Of a stretch of 64,000 nucleotides of DNA, positions 56,501 to 61,596 are shown piece by piece. Location: the NCBI GenBank assembly GCA_001898825.1, contig MKVK01000021.1, positions 1 through 64,000 on the forward strand. Reading direction: 5' to 3'. Each line of letters opens with the position of its first letter. Position 1 is the stretch's first letter. The stretch is from Magnetospirillum sp. 64-120 (GTDB taxonomy: Bacteria; Pseudomonadota; Alphaproteobacteria; Rhodospirillales; Magnetospirillaceae). The notes beneath the pieces are model-generated. The model did not search any database. It worked only from the letters and a program-made list of their open reading frames with translations, and had not been told where the DNA came from. Made by a program: the position numbers and the translations under genes.

Positions 56501-59500
56501 CAGGATGCCGGCGGCGTGGATGACGCCGTCCAGGCGGCCATGGCGGGTGCGGATGCCGTCAACCACAGCCTGGGCCGCCTGGGCATCGGCGATGTCGGCG
56601 GCGACATAGTCGGCACCGATGCCGTCCAGCCAGTCTTGGGTGGCGGCATCGGCCTTGCGGAGGCCGCACAGCACCAGCCGGGCGGTGGGGGTTGCGGCAT
56701 GGATAGCGTCGGCCAGCAGGCGGCCCAAGCCGCCCAAGCCCCCAGTGATCAGGATGACCTGGCCGTCGCGCCAAGGCGCGGTCGCGGGCGGCAGGCTGTC
56801 CTGTCGCCAGTCTTCCTGCCACCAGCCTTGGTTTTCCCAACGCAGCTTGGTGCCCGGGGGCCGGGCTGCGGCCTCGGCCAGACGCGAATCGGCGTCGGCA
56901 AACCCATGCGGCAGGATCAGCACCTGTCCGCCCAGTTGTGGGCGTTCCTGGGCGGCGCTGCGCAACAGGCCGATCACCCCGGCCAAGGCCTCGGCATCGG
57001 GGCCGTCCTCGATTGCCACCTGCACCAGGGTCGAAGGGCTGGCGGATTGGGCGGTGGCCAGAACCTGCTGGGTCAGGCGGGAATAACGTTGCGTCAAATC
57101 GCCGGTCGTTTCGGCCCGGATAACTTGGCGCTGGGTCCAAATGGCGGTGGTCGCCTCGGCCGGACGCCAATGGGGGATCCAGGTGTGGATGGCGGTTTGG
57201 GCGGCGTCAGTCGGCAAGCGGGTGGCGAAGCCGCTGATCCGCGCCCGCAGGCTGCCGTCGGCGGCCAACAGGTCCAGGTCCAGGGTGCGGACGCGTTGAG
57301 CGGTCTCGGCCTTGGCGGCCGGGCGGATGTGGACCCACATCTCGGCCGAGAGCGGGCCCAGGATGTCGACGGCATCGACGGCGAAGGGAAGGGCGGCGGC
57401 CGGCGTTCCCCCTTCGGCCAGCGCCATGCCGACGGCGGCCTGGAAGGCGCCGTCCAGCAGGCTGGGGTGCAAGGGATAGGCTTCCAACGTTCCCGCCACC
57501 ACCGGTGGCAGGATCAGGCGGGCCAGCACGTTTGGCCCCTCTCCGGTCCACAGTGCGGTGATGGCGCGATGCGCCGGGCCGTAATTCAGCCCCATGGCGT
57601 CGAAGGCGGCATAGATCTGTTCGCCGCTGTAAGCCTGGGGATGGGCGGCCCGTAACGCCGCCATGTCGACATTGGTCGCGACGGGCGCCGCCCCCTGTTC
57701 CAGCCGCATCTGGGCGTGAAGCTGTTTTTCCGCCCCCGGCATCCGGCTGGCGATCTCGACCATGCCGCTGGCACGGTCCAGGCTGATTTCCACCGTGGTC
57801 GGCGCGTCCACCATCATCGGCCGCACCCACACCACCCCCTTCAGGCTGCGGGCGGTGATGCCGGCGGCACGGGCCAGTTCCAGATAAGCGACGCCGGGCA
57901 GCACCGGCGTGTCGTGCAATCGGTGGTCGGTCAGGAAGAATTCGTCGCCTTTCAGGGTGACACGGAAACGATCCGTGCCCTCGGCCTGCAAAGCCATGCC
58001 GGGGACGACGGGTGTTTCCACCATCGGCAGCCAATAGCGCTTGCGTTCGAAGGGTGTCGGCGGCAACGACAGGCGACGGGGCGTCGCCCCTTTCCACAGG
58101 CGCGGCCAATCCATGGTGTCGCCGGCCATCCAGCCCGCCGCAATGACAGCGGCATCGGCGGCGGTGATGGCGACGGCGGCATGGCGACGATCCACTTGGC
58201 GGGCGGCGGAATCATCGCTCAGGAAGGCGTCCATCAACTGGACCAGATGGGCGGCGCTGTCGGCGACGAAGGCCATGCGCACCGGCCAATGGGTTCGCCC
58301 GCTTTGCAGGGTCCAGGCCAGGGCATCCAGCTCGGTGTCGGTCACCCGCCCTCGCAATGCCGCCACCAACTGGCGCAATCCATCGCGGCTGCGGGCCGAG
58401 ACCGGCACCACCAGCGGGCGCGGCGCGGTGCTGGCCTGGGTGGCGGCGGCGCGGTATTCCTCGATCACCACATGGACGTTGGCGCCGCCGGCCCCGAACG
58501 ACGACAAGCCGGCGCGGCGTGGCGCCTCGATCCCGTCGATGACCGGGCGCGGCCAGGGCTGGGATTCGTGCAGGATGGCGAAGGGGCTGCCATCCAGGTT
58601 GATCAGCGGGTTGACCGGGCTGGCGTGCAGGGTCCGGTATTGCGTGCCGTTGTTGATCGCCAGCAGCAGCTTGATCAGGCCGGCGATGCCGGCGGCGGTC
58701 TCGGCGTGGCCGATGTTGGATTTGATCGAGCCGATACCGCAATGGGGGCTGGTCGGCGTCGGCAAGCCACGTTGGGCGTAAAGTTGGGCGAAGGCGGTCT
58801 TCAGGCCTTCGATTTCCACCGGGTCGCCCAATTTGGTGCCGGTGCCATGACACTCGATCATGGTGATGCTGCGCGGGTCGGTGCCGGCCCGGGTGTGGGC
58901 CTCGACGATCAGCCTGGCCTGGGCCGCCGGGTTGGGGGCGGTCAAGGACGAGGTGGTGCCGCCATGGTGTTCGACGCTGGCGCGGATCACCCCCAAGATG
59001 GGGTCGCCGTCGCGTTCGGCCAAGTCCAATCGCTTCAGCAGCACGGCGCCGACGCCGTCGGCGCGGGTATAGCCGTCGGCCTGGGCGGAAAACGTATGGC
59101 AATGGCCCTTGGGCGACAGCATCCCCACTTGCGAGAACAGCACGTGCTGGTCGGCCGACAGCATCAGATTGCTGCCGCCGGCGATGGCCATGTCGCAGCC
59201 TTCGTGGCGGATGCTCATCACCGCCCGGTGCAGTGCCACCGCCGAGCTGGAGCACGCGGTGTCCACCACCTCGCTGGGGCCGTGGACGTTCAGCAGGAAG
59301 GACAGCCGGTTGGGGCAGAAGGCATGGCCCAGGCCGGTCATGCGCTGGGCGTCGGTGATGCCCGCCTGGTTGGCCAGGTTGACGTAATCCAGCAGGTTGA
59401 TGCCCAGGAACAAGCCGACCTTGCGGCCGTCCAGGGCGGCGTGCGGTATTCCGGCCCGGTCGATCAGCGCCCAGACGCATTCCATGAACAGCCGGTGCTG

Positions 59501-60283
59501 GGGGTCCATCAGCTCGGCTTCGTGGGGCGAGAGGGTGAACAGGCCGGCGTCGAACAAATCCGCGCCCGCGACGAACCCACCCCACTTGATGCGGGTGAAC
59601 GGTCCCTGGCGCGGATCGCCCCACACCTTGCGCCAGTCCCAGCGGTCGGCCGGCACCTCGGTGACGCAATCGTCGCCAGCGTTCAGATGGGCTTCCAGGC
59701 TTTCCAGATCGGGGCTTTGCGGGAAGCGCCCGTCCATGGCGATGACGGCGACGGGGATTTCCCCGTCGCTGGGGGCGGGACGGGGGGCCGTCTGCGCCGG
59801 TTGCCGACGATGGGCGCGGTGGCGGGTCAGCCAGGGGGCCAGATCGTCGGTATTGCCGCGGGCAGCCTTGGCCGGGGCGGGGGGCTGGCTTTCCTGGGCG
59901 TAACGGGCGTCGATGGCCGCACCGTGGCGCTGGCGCAAGATGTCGGCCAGATGGTGCAGGTTGCGGGCTTCAAAGAAGGTGGTGGGCGCCACCTGGATGG
60001 AAAAGGCGCGGGAAATCTTCACCATCACCTCGGTGATGGCGATGGAATCGATGCCGAAATTGGCCAGGTTTTCTTCCAGGTCCAACTGTTCTTCCGGCAG
60101 GCGCAGGGCCTGGGCGGTCAGGTGCCGCACATCGGTCAGCAGACGATCCGACAAGGACGCCGAAACCTGCACCGCCGCCGCCGCAGGGGCGGCGGCGGTG
60201 TCCAGGCCAGCACCGGCCAGCAATTCCTGCTCGAGCAGGGACGACATGGCGGCGGCGAGATCGGTGTCGTTCTTGTCGGTCAT
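41597..60283 (-). CDS. Trans-AT polyketide synthase / NRPS, terminal multimodular protein, 6228 aa
   Basis: A single 18.7-kb gene encodes the end of an assembly line. Domains (approximate residues, with visible motif): ACP1 45-122 (GIDSIA); KS1 178-610 (TACSSS, HGTGT, NIGH); DH1 765-1025 (DHRLHDTPVLP, DGAFQ); KR1 1035-1365 (GGLGGLG, LDD, Ser/Tyr/Asn); ACP2 1420-1505; KS2 1548-1985 (TACSSA); ACP3 2175-2260; KS3 2280-2707 (TACSSS); DH2 2870-3115 (HRVRGARILP, DGAFQ); ACP4 3120-3200; KS4 3233-3662 (TMCSSS); KR2 3700-4195 (GGAGGVG, no LDD); ACP5 4205-4285; KS5 4307-4730 (CMCSSG, HGTGT His lost); ACP6 4855-4925; C 4948-5295 (HHLVFDG); A 5385-5895 (YTSGSTGTPKG, NAYGPTEATI, YRTGD); PCP 5905-5975 (GGHSLL); TE 5998-6228 (GWSLGG, THHTLL). 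No AT domain occurs in any module, which defines the trans-AT type. ATG 60283 follows GAGGGAC; the frame is open 27 codons further upstream into the monooxygenase gene. The product is a polyketide with one amino acid near its released end. It follows the monooxygenase gene by 11 bases. Confidence 0.95.
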   Translation of the reverse strand: MTDKNDTDLAAAMSSLLEQELLAGAGLDTAAAPAAAAVQVSASLSDRLLTDVRHLTAQALRLPEEQLDLEENLANFGIDSIAITEVMVKISRAFSIQVAPTTFFEARNLHHLADILRQRHGAAIDARYAQESQPPAPAKAARGNTDDLAPWLTRHRAHRRQPAQTAPRPAPSDGEIPVAVIAMDGRFPQSPDLESLEAHLNAGDDCVTEVPADRWDWRKVWGDPRQGPFTRIKWGGFVAGADLFDAGLFTLSPHEAELMDPQHRLFMECVWALIDRAGIPHAALDGRKVGLFLGINLLDYVNLANQAGITDAQRMTGLGHAFCPNRLSFLLNVHGPSEVVDTACSSSAVALHRAVMSIRHEGCDMAIAGGSNLMLSADQHVLFSQVGMLSPKGHCHTFSAQADGYTRADGVGAVLLKRLDLAERDGDPILGVIRASVEHHGGTTSSLTAPNPAAQARLIVEAHTRAGTDPRSITMIECHGTGTKLGDPVEIEGLKTAFAQLYAQRGLPTPTSPHCGIGSIKSNIGHAETAAGIAGLIKLLLAINNGTQYRTLHASPVNPLINLDGSPFAILHESQPWPRPVIDGIEAPRRAGLSSFGAGGANVHVVIEEYRAAATQASTAPRPLVVPVSARSRDGLRQLVAALRGRVTDTELDALAWTLQSGRTHWPVRMAFVADSAAHLVQLMDAFLSDDSAARQVDRRHAAVAITAADAAVIAAGWMAGDTMDWPRLWKGATPRRLSLPPTPFERKRYWLPMVETPVVPGMALQAEGTDRFRVTLKGDEFFLTDHRLHDTPVLPGVAYLELARAAGITARSLKGVVWVRPMMVDAPTTVEISLDRASGMVEIASRMPGAEKQLHAQMRLEQGAAPVATNVDMAALRAAHPQAYSGEQIYAAFDAMGLNYGPAHRAITALWTGEGPNVLARLILPPVVAGTLEAYPLHPSLLDGAFQAAVGMALAEGGTPAAALPFAVDAVDILGPLSAEMWVHIRPAAKAETAQRVRTLDLDLLAADGSLRARISGFATRLPTDAAQTAIHTWIPHWRPAEATTAIWTQRQVIRAETTGDLTQRYSRLTQQVLATAQSASPSTLVQVAIEDGPDAEALAGVIGLLRSAAQERPQLGGQVLILPHGFADADSRLAEAAARPPGTKLRWENQGWWQEDWRQDSLPPATAPWRDGQVILITGGLGGLGRLLADAIHAATPTARLVLCGLRKADAATQDWLDGIGADYVAADIADAQAAQAVVDGIRTRHGRLDGVIHAAGILDDGLLTTKTAAGLAAVLAPKVAGAVNLDRAIGDSALDFFVLFASIAAVMGSAGQTDYAAANGFLEGFAAGREVRRRAGLAHGNTVAIAWPLWAEGGMRLDAQGEAMMTRTTGLVSLPSSAGLDILARAMAFDAPRLMVSTGDADKLARRLTPAVPMAAPVAAPSHPDLSDKLRHSLMAAAARQLKVAVDDLDDDQELTEYGFDSISFTQFANALNDLFDLELTPTLFFEHPTLAGLTRHLADTHGAVLAAKLGLEPTAPAEVHVPAPVVTQPVVPVAPIPSIPEDAVAIIAMAGQFPGAGNVETFWANLDQGRDCVGDIPAERWDWRAIWGDPKTEPGKCNVRSGGFMDGIDQFDAGFFGLSAPEARTMDPQQRLLLTQVWRLFENAGIPPKALSGSDTGVFVGIADSGYGRLASSAGNTVEGYAMTGLAPSLGPNRISFHFNLHGPSVAVETACSSALVAVHRAVEAIRGGTCEAAIAGGVNLLLVPDTFIGFSRAGMLAPDGHSKPFSAAADGYGRGEGIGLVLLKRLSAAQRDGDNILALIRASGENHGGRASSLTAPNPKAQADLLRTVYGRAGFDPRSVGYIEAHGTGTPLGDPIEIEALTHAFADLSRQAETRFGPAPAMNCVLGSVKSNIGHLELAAGIAGLIKVVAQMQAGTIAASLHCDTLNPYLKLAGTPFQVARNRQDWPRVVDSQGRQLPRRAGVSSFGFGGANAHVVVEEYLLPAAKQSSPSTGPCLLVLSAHSPEALTAQAGALRDFIADGTHDLSAIAFSLQTTRDAMEHRLAFTAASPAEALLRLDGFLAGNDDPALHRGRVKSGRGAVSVLESDPDIAQAIIGLAAKGRADGLLEVWVKGFAVDWRRLYGPNPQQRITLPPYPLAETRHWIRATPPAPAALPMAAIIPTETAPPAIAPVESAAPAESALAALTAIAARVLEVAPDVLDPDTELGEFGFDSITMTGFAAQVNAELQLTLTPADFFEFATLNRLAAHIAGSATLPKAVQTAPSPAPVMAPTAVAGGDIAIVGFSCRFPQASDGDAFWDNLRNGRDGITRIPADRWDWQALDGDPKTEHGKTNIHWGGFIDGVFEFDPLFFGISPREAKLMDPQQRLIMMHVWKAIEDSGHAPRSLAGRRVGLFVGTSSSGYRDSIGEATGGEGYVATGAVPSVGPNRISYFLDWHGPSEPVETACSSSLVALHRAMQAMRAGDCDMAVVGGVNTMVTPEAHINFAKAGMLSPDGRCKTFAADANGYVRGEGVGMLVLKFLADAEADGDPILAVVRSSAVNHGGRANSLTAPNTAAQTALVQEALRRAGIEPATIGYIEAHGTGTKLGDPVEINALKAAFAGTRGARIGIGSVKTNIGHLELAAGAAGMIKVLLQMAHRTLAPSLHCDHLNPYVQLDGSPFHVVRSPEDWPQIQDAQGLSLPRRAGISSFGFGGVNAHVILEEYNRPTPPPAAHAGPLVVVLSAQNAERLADQARALRDFIAAGRVAAAELPDLAFTLQVGRDAMRHRLALVVTTLDQLRHGLDRFLAGDSTDLFTGKLGSSHKPGPTVPADQPADVLAGLWVTGADIDWTRAYAQQRRRLRLPTYAFARDVYRVGNDDAAPAKPRTFSRVLHADEVWLADHRVRGARILPGAMGLELARAAFTADTGFTMLRLSRVVWQQPLRLDSGSTSVSLPVDQQSFRMISGDGTVHMLGMAEAMEGGTSHLGIEQIAARCPTQMTADRLYAAYAELGLHYGPAFQPVEQLLVGTGEVLARLRLPPTADRPDLLLNPSLVDGAFQASLGLFQGGGDGVALPFGIDRADILAPTTAQMWAHVRPVSDIGGTIKLDVDLADADGNVCLRIQGFTLRRLKADKPAPDLRAAAIARLAELVAREAAIPVAEIEADAALEAYGIDSMMITRLTDVLERDFGPLPKTLFFDCRTLASLADWFVSQHGPALSRLLGAEPTPVAPVIQASLLTSSPAAAADEPIAIIGMAGRFPQAADLEQFWRNLEQGRDCVGEIPPERWDHSRFFDPRPGQPGKTYGKWGGFLDGIDCFDPLFFNISPREAEYLDPQERLFLQCAWHALEDAGLTRASLAPAAPGLDGADVGVFVGVMYEEYQLYGVERTVAGQPLALSSSAASIANRVSSFCGFHGPSLAVDTMCSSSLTALHLAAESLRAGSCRVALAGGVNLSVHPNKYLGLGQGRFLSSSGRCESFGRGGDGYVPGEGVGAVLLKPLRQAEADGDRILGVIRATALNHGGHTNGYTVPNPAAQSAVIARALDRAGVSARQISYVEAHGTGTALGDPIEIAALSRAFAQHTDARGFCAIGSVKSNIGHCESAAGMAGLAKVLLQLRHHKLAPSLHSQTLNPGIDFAATPFVVQQHLADWPAVDGQPRLAGLSSFGAGGANAHVILQEYVAPLAPPLPRRRDVFPLSARTPERLDDMVRRLRDAVLALDESALPSLAHTLQTGREEFEERLALVATTKAELLAALDGPFRYRQRAGRNRGTAPLDDADAIATAWVRGARIDWRAWRGDPVPPRLSLPGYPFARERYWVPGAAAPSVPKAQLPLLFAPHWQESGGQPTAIPDNRRVVLVEPPATAPRTMAETMVLTSAPYADHAARLLSVLQDLIKSRPDSALVQVVVDNNSPLALDGLGGLLRSATQERPSIRCQMIRLDMAAPGLAQRLDRDAATADADIRYQDGQRLVRRWHEIAAPTASSPWRDDGIYLITGGAGGVGRHVCDHIRERAPNAVIWLCGRSPQASELDSRIRYRPADVTDPQAMEALVAEILAAHGRLNGVIHAAGITRDALLVRKTETDLRTVLAPKVAGTLALDCATARCDLDFMVLFASVSGALGNVGQADYAAANAWLDGFAAQHPGRTIAIDWPYWQEGGMRLGDDVVAAMERNFGARPLETAAAMAVLDAALALQDENQVLVLAGDAPRLRAMVNPVHVPTAPKPVVAADANTANRVAACVSQVLKVPVERLVADAPLDQFGMDSVSALEIVAALEAQWGPLPPTILFENPTIGRLAAALGANPPQSIAEVAPQAASEVSADDIAIIAVAGRYPGANTPEDLWDLLQAGGDAITEVPTDRWDPAYSPAKGKPGASHCKWGGFIDDVECFDADFFGYSPRAADLADPHERLFLETTWHLLERAGHPRTRLRRDYDGRVGVFVGAMYQHYAALAEDAETRSLLLLNSYSAMANRVSFFFDLQGPSVAVDCMCSSGLEAIHQACLSLKAGDCRLAIAGAVNLSLLAAKYQGLSRAGLVGSHDGSRSFAQGDGYLPAEGVGAVLLKPLRQAVADGDQVLAVIKAVGANHSGHSAGFGVPSADAQSRLVADTIGRSGIDPATIGYVEAAANGAALGDSIEFRALGRTFAGLGFAPASLPLGAVKANLGHAEAASGLAQLTKVLLQLQHRILAPTPRPDIPNAALDFTASPFRPQWDKQEWPAPLVNGVPQPRRALLSAFGAGGSNVTLVVEEAPARPSPVEARRSRLFPVSAHNAAQLTQRLADLARFVEADPELSLAALSRTLRLGREAMAHGVVFSASDRAELLAKLQGTMPQNAAETTPDQSDEDRGPMLVLPPYPFARQRHWLTKTATAAPAADQALLPLILDVLAGELGHKPQPDAPFTDLGIDSMAVLRLGYAIEEATGVPLERRHLDEAGTPARLAAILGGQTAKTTPTPPRQAGNDWSSPLSEGQKGLWVTHCLYPDSGNYNVPLAFRLSGIDHRALERACRWLCESYPILTARVVDDGAEPMLVAGPLPNLLRVELPKGMDPLDFARRRAARPFALKVDAPIRFEILSGGALGGAHEILLITVHHLVFDGASAAVLVGALWQAYGRFATDSPPPDRPQAADYADFVAWEQDFLTSERGQEQSRYWRQHLAGELPVTALPADRPAKPGTAIDGRSQEVQLPAPLVKAARDTARSLGVGTAALFLAVTALLAYRHTGQAEQVIGIPTLRRPQRRFAQSVGFFVNMLALRLSVQGSDSAAQLLTQVQHQLGQGLDNGELPFATIVRSLGGNLNGEPPYQLSFAYQNFPMATAPALPPGTGSADFVAELRQPGDSPFGLELYEEGDTIRVVAGYDGARFDAATVTRLLDRFTRLTAALCAAPQQAAGRLDMLSPDDLKRLRHVRARPGKAPAAAGLVFDRIAAQAKASPDAIAVEAGADSRTYRQLVRQANRLARHLRKQGIRRGDAVAVLLGRDCDAVVALLAVLAAGAVWVPLDMDAPPARLRIMVDDSAAKLVVSKSGLLDRLDGAIPVVDLDLDAETIAGRSAKRLKSGPRAGDCAYMIYTSGSTGTPKGVVVPHGALAGHVQAVSKVYGLNAADRVLQFAPHVVDTALEQILPTLCVGARLVLRAGPVWSTDSLHRFLVDHQISVADLPPAYLRESLLGWNDVPAPPALRLLIVGGEALSTDTVRLWQESHLVKTRLLNAYGPTEATITCLVHDVERTAPPGNGVPIGRPLPGTVVHILDRDGNPVPEGVIGELHVGGPRLALGYHRRPQLDAERFILWKDGKRTIRLYRTGDLASVLPDGKGTIAFHGRIDHQIKIRGFRVELGEVETALAEFGLREAAVVPRPDSTGTLILVAYVVPAAPDMFDEDALRAHMATRLPAPMLPSAYVTMPHLPITAAGKLDRAALPAPHGRSGQCVPPRDAVEEQLRAIWAKVLDRAADQIGTEDDFQLCGGHSLLWVRLLAEIGRVFHCQVATSDFMDAVTISRQAHVLRQLDTNDGSGATDSVVLLRRGNGAPPLFLVHAALGGVDVYEALARHMPPSRTILGLQAPGLDGETAPMADLTHLAAHHVAALRRRQPHGPFALAGWSLGGVLAFEMARQLRRAGESVEFLALIDSYTPDALRRIEDGDDPQTLERAFTRDVLEALPDTPPDRLAVLRRLYETHGRALAEYRPGPCDVPVTLLRAAQPHPEDKTAGWSKWAQGGLDIHTLPGTHHTLLVAPNVAACAAILERLLSADEVA

Positions 60284-60294
60284 GACGGTGTCCC

Positions 60295-61596
60295 TCAGAC
60301 CTCGGCCAACATGTCGCGGTAATGGCGCATATGGGCCAGCAGCTTCCACAAATCGGCTTCCCACAGATGCCGGTAGGACTTGACGAAGTATTCCTGCCCC
60401 AGATCGGGATGGTCCGCCTGCTTGGCGGCCAGGAACTTGGCCAATCCCTTGGTGCGGTCGCGCAAGGCCCGGGCGTAGTTCAAGACGTACAGACCTTGCG
60501 TCTTCAATCCGTCGCCCAAGCCGGCGGCCGAATTGATGAAGCCCATGAACAGCAAATTGTCATGGTTGCGCGGGGTGGAATGCAGGAACAGGTCGGGGAT
60601 GCCGTTCTTCCATTCCAACAGGTCGCGATCCAGATAGGGGAAATCGCGGCGATAGCCCGTGGCGTACAAGATCAGGTCGATTTCGGCGGTGCTGCCGTCC
60701 TTGAAGGTGACGGTCTTGCCGGCAAAGCTTTCCAGGTCGGGCTTGGGGGTGATGTCGCCATGGCCCACATGGTACAGCAACAGCGAGTTCATCACCGGAT
60801 GCGCCCCGTCCAGCGGGTAATCGGGCTTGGGCAGACCGTAATCGGTGCCGTCATAGCCCGCCAGTTTGAACACCTGCTGGATATAGGCCATGGTTTCCTG
60901 GCGGGTCTTGAACTTGGCGCCCAGTTCCATCATCCATTGCGGCGTCGGCTTGCCGTTGATGAACTTGGGCTGGAAGTAATAGCCACGGCGGGTGGAATGA
61001 TAGACTTCGCTGGCCGCATGCACGGCGTCGACGGCGAAGTCACAGCCGGAATTGCCGCCGCCCACCACCAACACCCGCTTGCCCTGCAATTGGGACAGAT
61101 GCTTGTAGTCGCGGGCATGCAGCACCTCGCCGCTGAAGCTGCCGGCGGGTGCGGGTTCGGGGAACAACGGTTCGCGGTGCAGGCCGGTGCACACCACCAC
61201 CAGGGAATAAAGCGCGTCATGGCCGGCGCCGGTCTTCAGCCGCCACAGATCGCCCTCGCGGGTCAGGCTGGTGACCGGGGCGTTGAAGTGGGCGTGTTTG
61301 CGCAGGCCGAAATGTTCGGCGTAATCCAGGATGTAACGCCACATCAGCTTGTGGTTGGGATAGACCGGATAATCGTCCGGCATGGGGAAGTCGGGCACCT
61401 GGGTGTTGAACTTGGGCGAGATCAGGTGCAGCGAATCATAGGTGCGCCCCGACGCCCCTTCAGAATTCCACACGCCGCCGAATTCGGCCTCGGCCTCGTA
61501 CAGGTCGAAATCGATACCGCCGTCGATCAACTCGCGGCCGACACCGATGCCGGTGGGGCCGCCGCCAATGATCGCCACCTTGAAGTTCGTGCTCAT
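60295..61596 (-). CDS. Flavin-containing monooxygenase embedded in the PKS cluster
   Basis: The 433-aa enzyme has an FAD-binding GGGPTGIG (about residue 11), an NADPH-binding VVGGGNSGCDFA (about 180), the FxGxxxHxxxY fingerprint (FSGEVLHARDY, about 157) and ATGY near the C-terminus (LILYATGYRRDFPYLD). That fingerprint is the FMO type; the close Baeyer-Villiger form ends in Trp. It sits between two PKS genes, overlapping the upstream one by four bases (61593-61596), so it is made together with them. Trans-AT clusters are known in which such a monooxygenase oxidises or inserts oxygen into the growing chain. That role here is inferred. Confidence 0.93.
   Translation of the reverse strand: MSTNFKVAIIGGGPTGIGVGRELIDGGIDFDLYEAEAEFGGVWNSEGASGRTYDSLHLISPKFNTQVPDFPMPDDYPVYPNHKLMWRYILDYAEHFGLRKHAHFNAPVTSLTREGDLWRLKTGAGHDALYSLVVVCTGLHREPLFPEPAPAGSFSGEVLHARDYKHLSQLQGKRVLVVGGGNSGCDFAVDAVHAASEVYHSTRRGYYFQPKFINGKPTPQWMMELGAKFKTRQETMAYIQQVFKLAGYDGTDYGLPKPDYPLDGAHPVMNSLLLYHVGHGDITPKPDLESFAGKTVTFKDGSTAEIDLILYATGYRRDFPYLDRDLLEWKNGIPDLFLHSTPRNHDNLLFMGFINSAAGLGDGLKTQGLYVLNYARALRDRTKGLAKFLAAKQADHPDLGQEYFVKSYRHLWEADLWKLLAHMRHYRDMLAEV

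Noticed and set aside
52526-57655. Rightward open frame of about 1700 codons opposite the PKS
   Set aside because: It is a shadow of the PKS coding frame; repetitive Gly/Ala/Asp/His composition and no recognisable domain.
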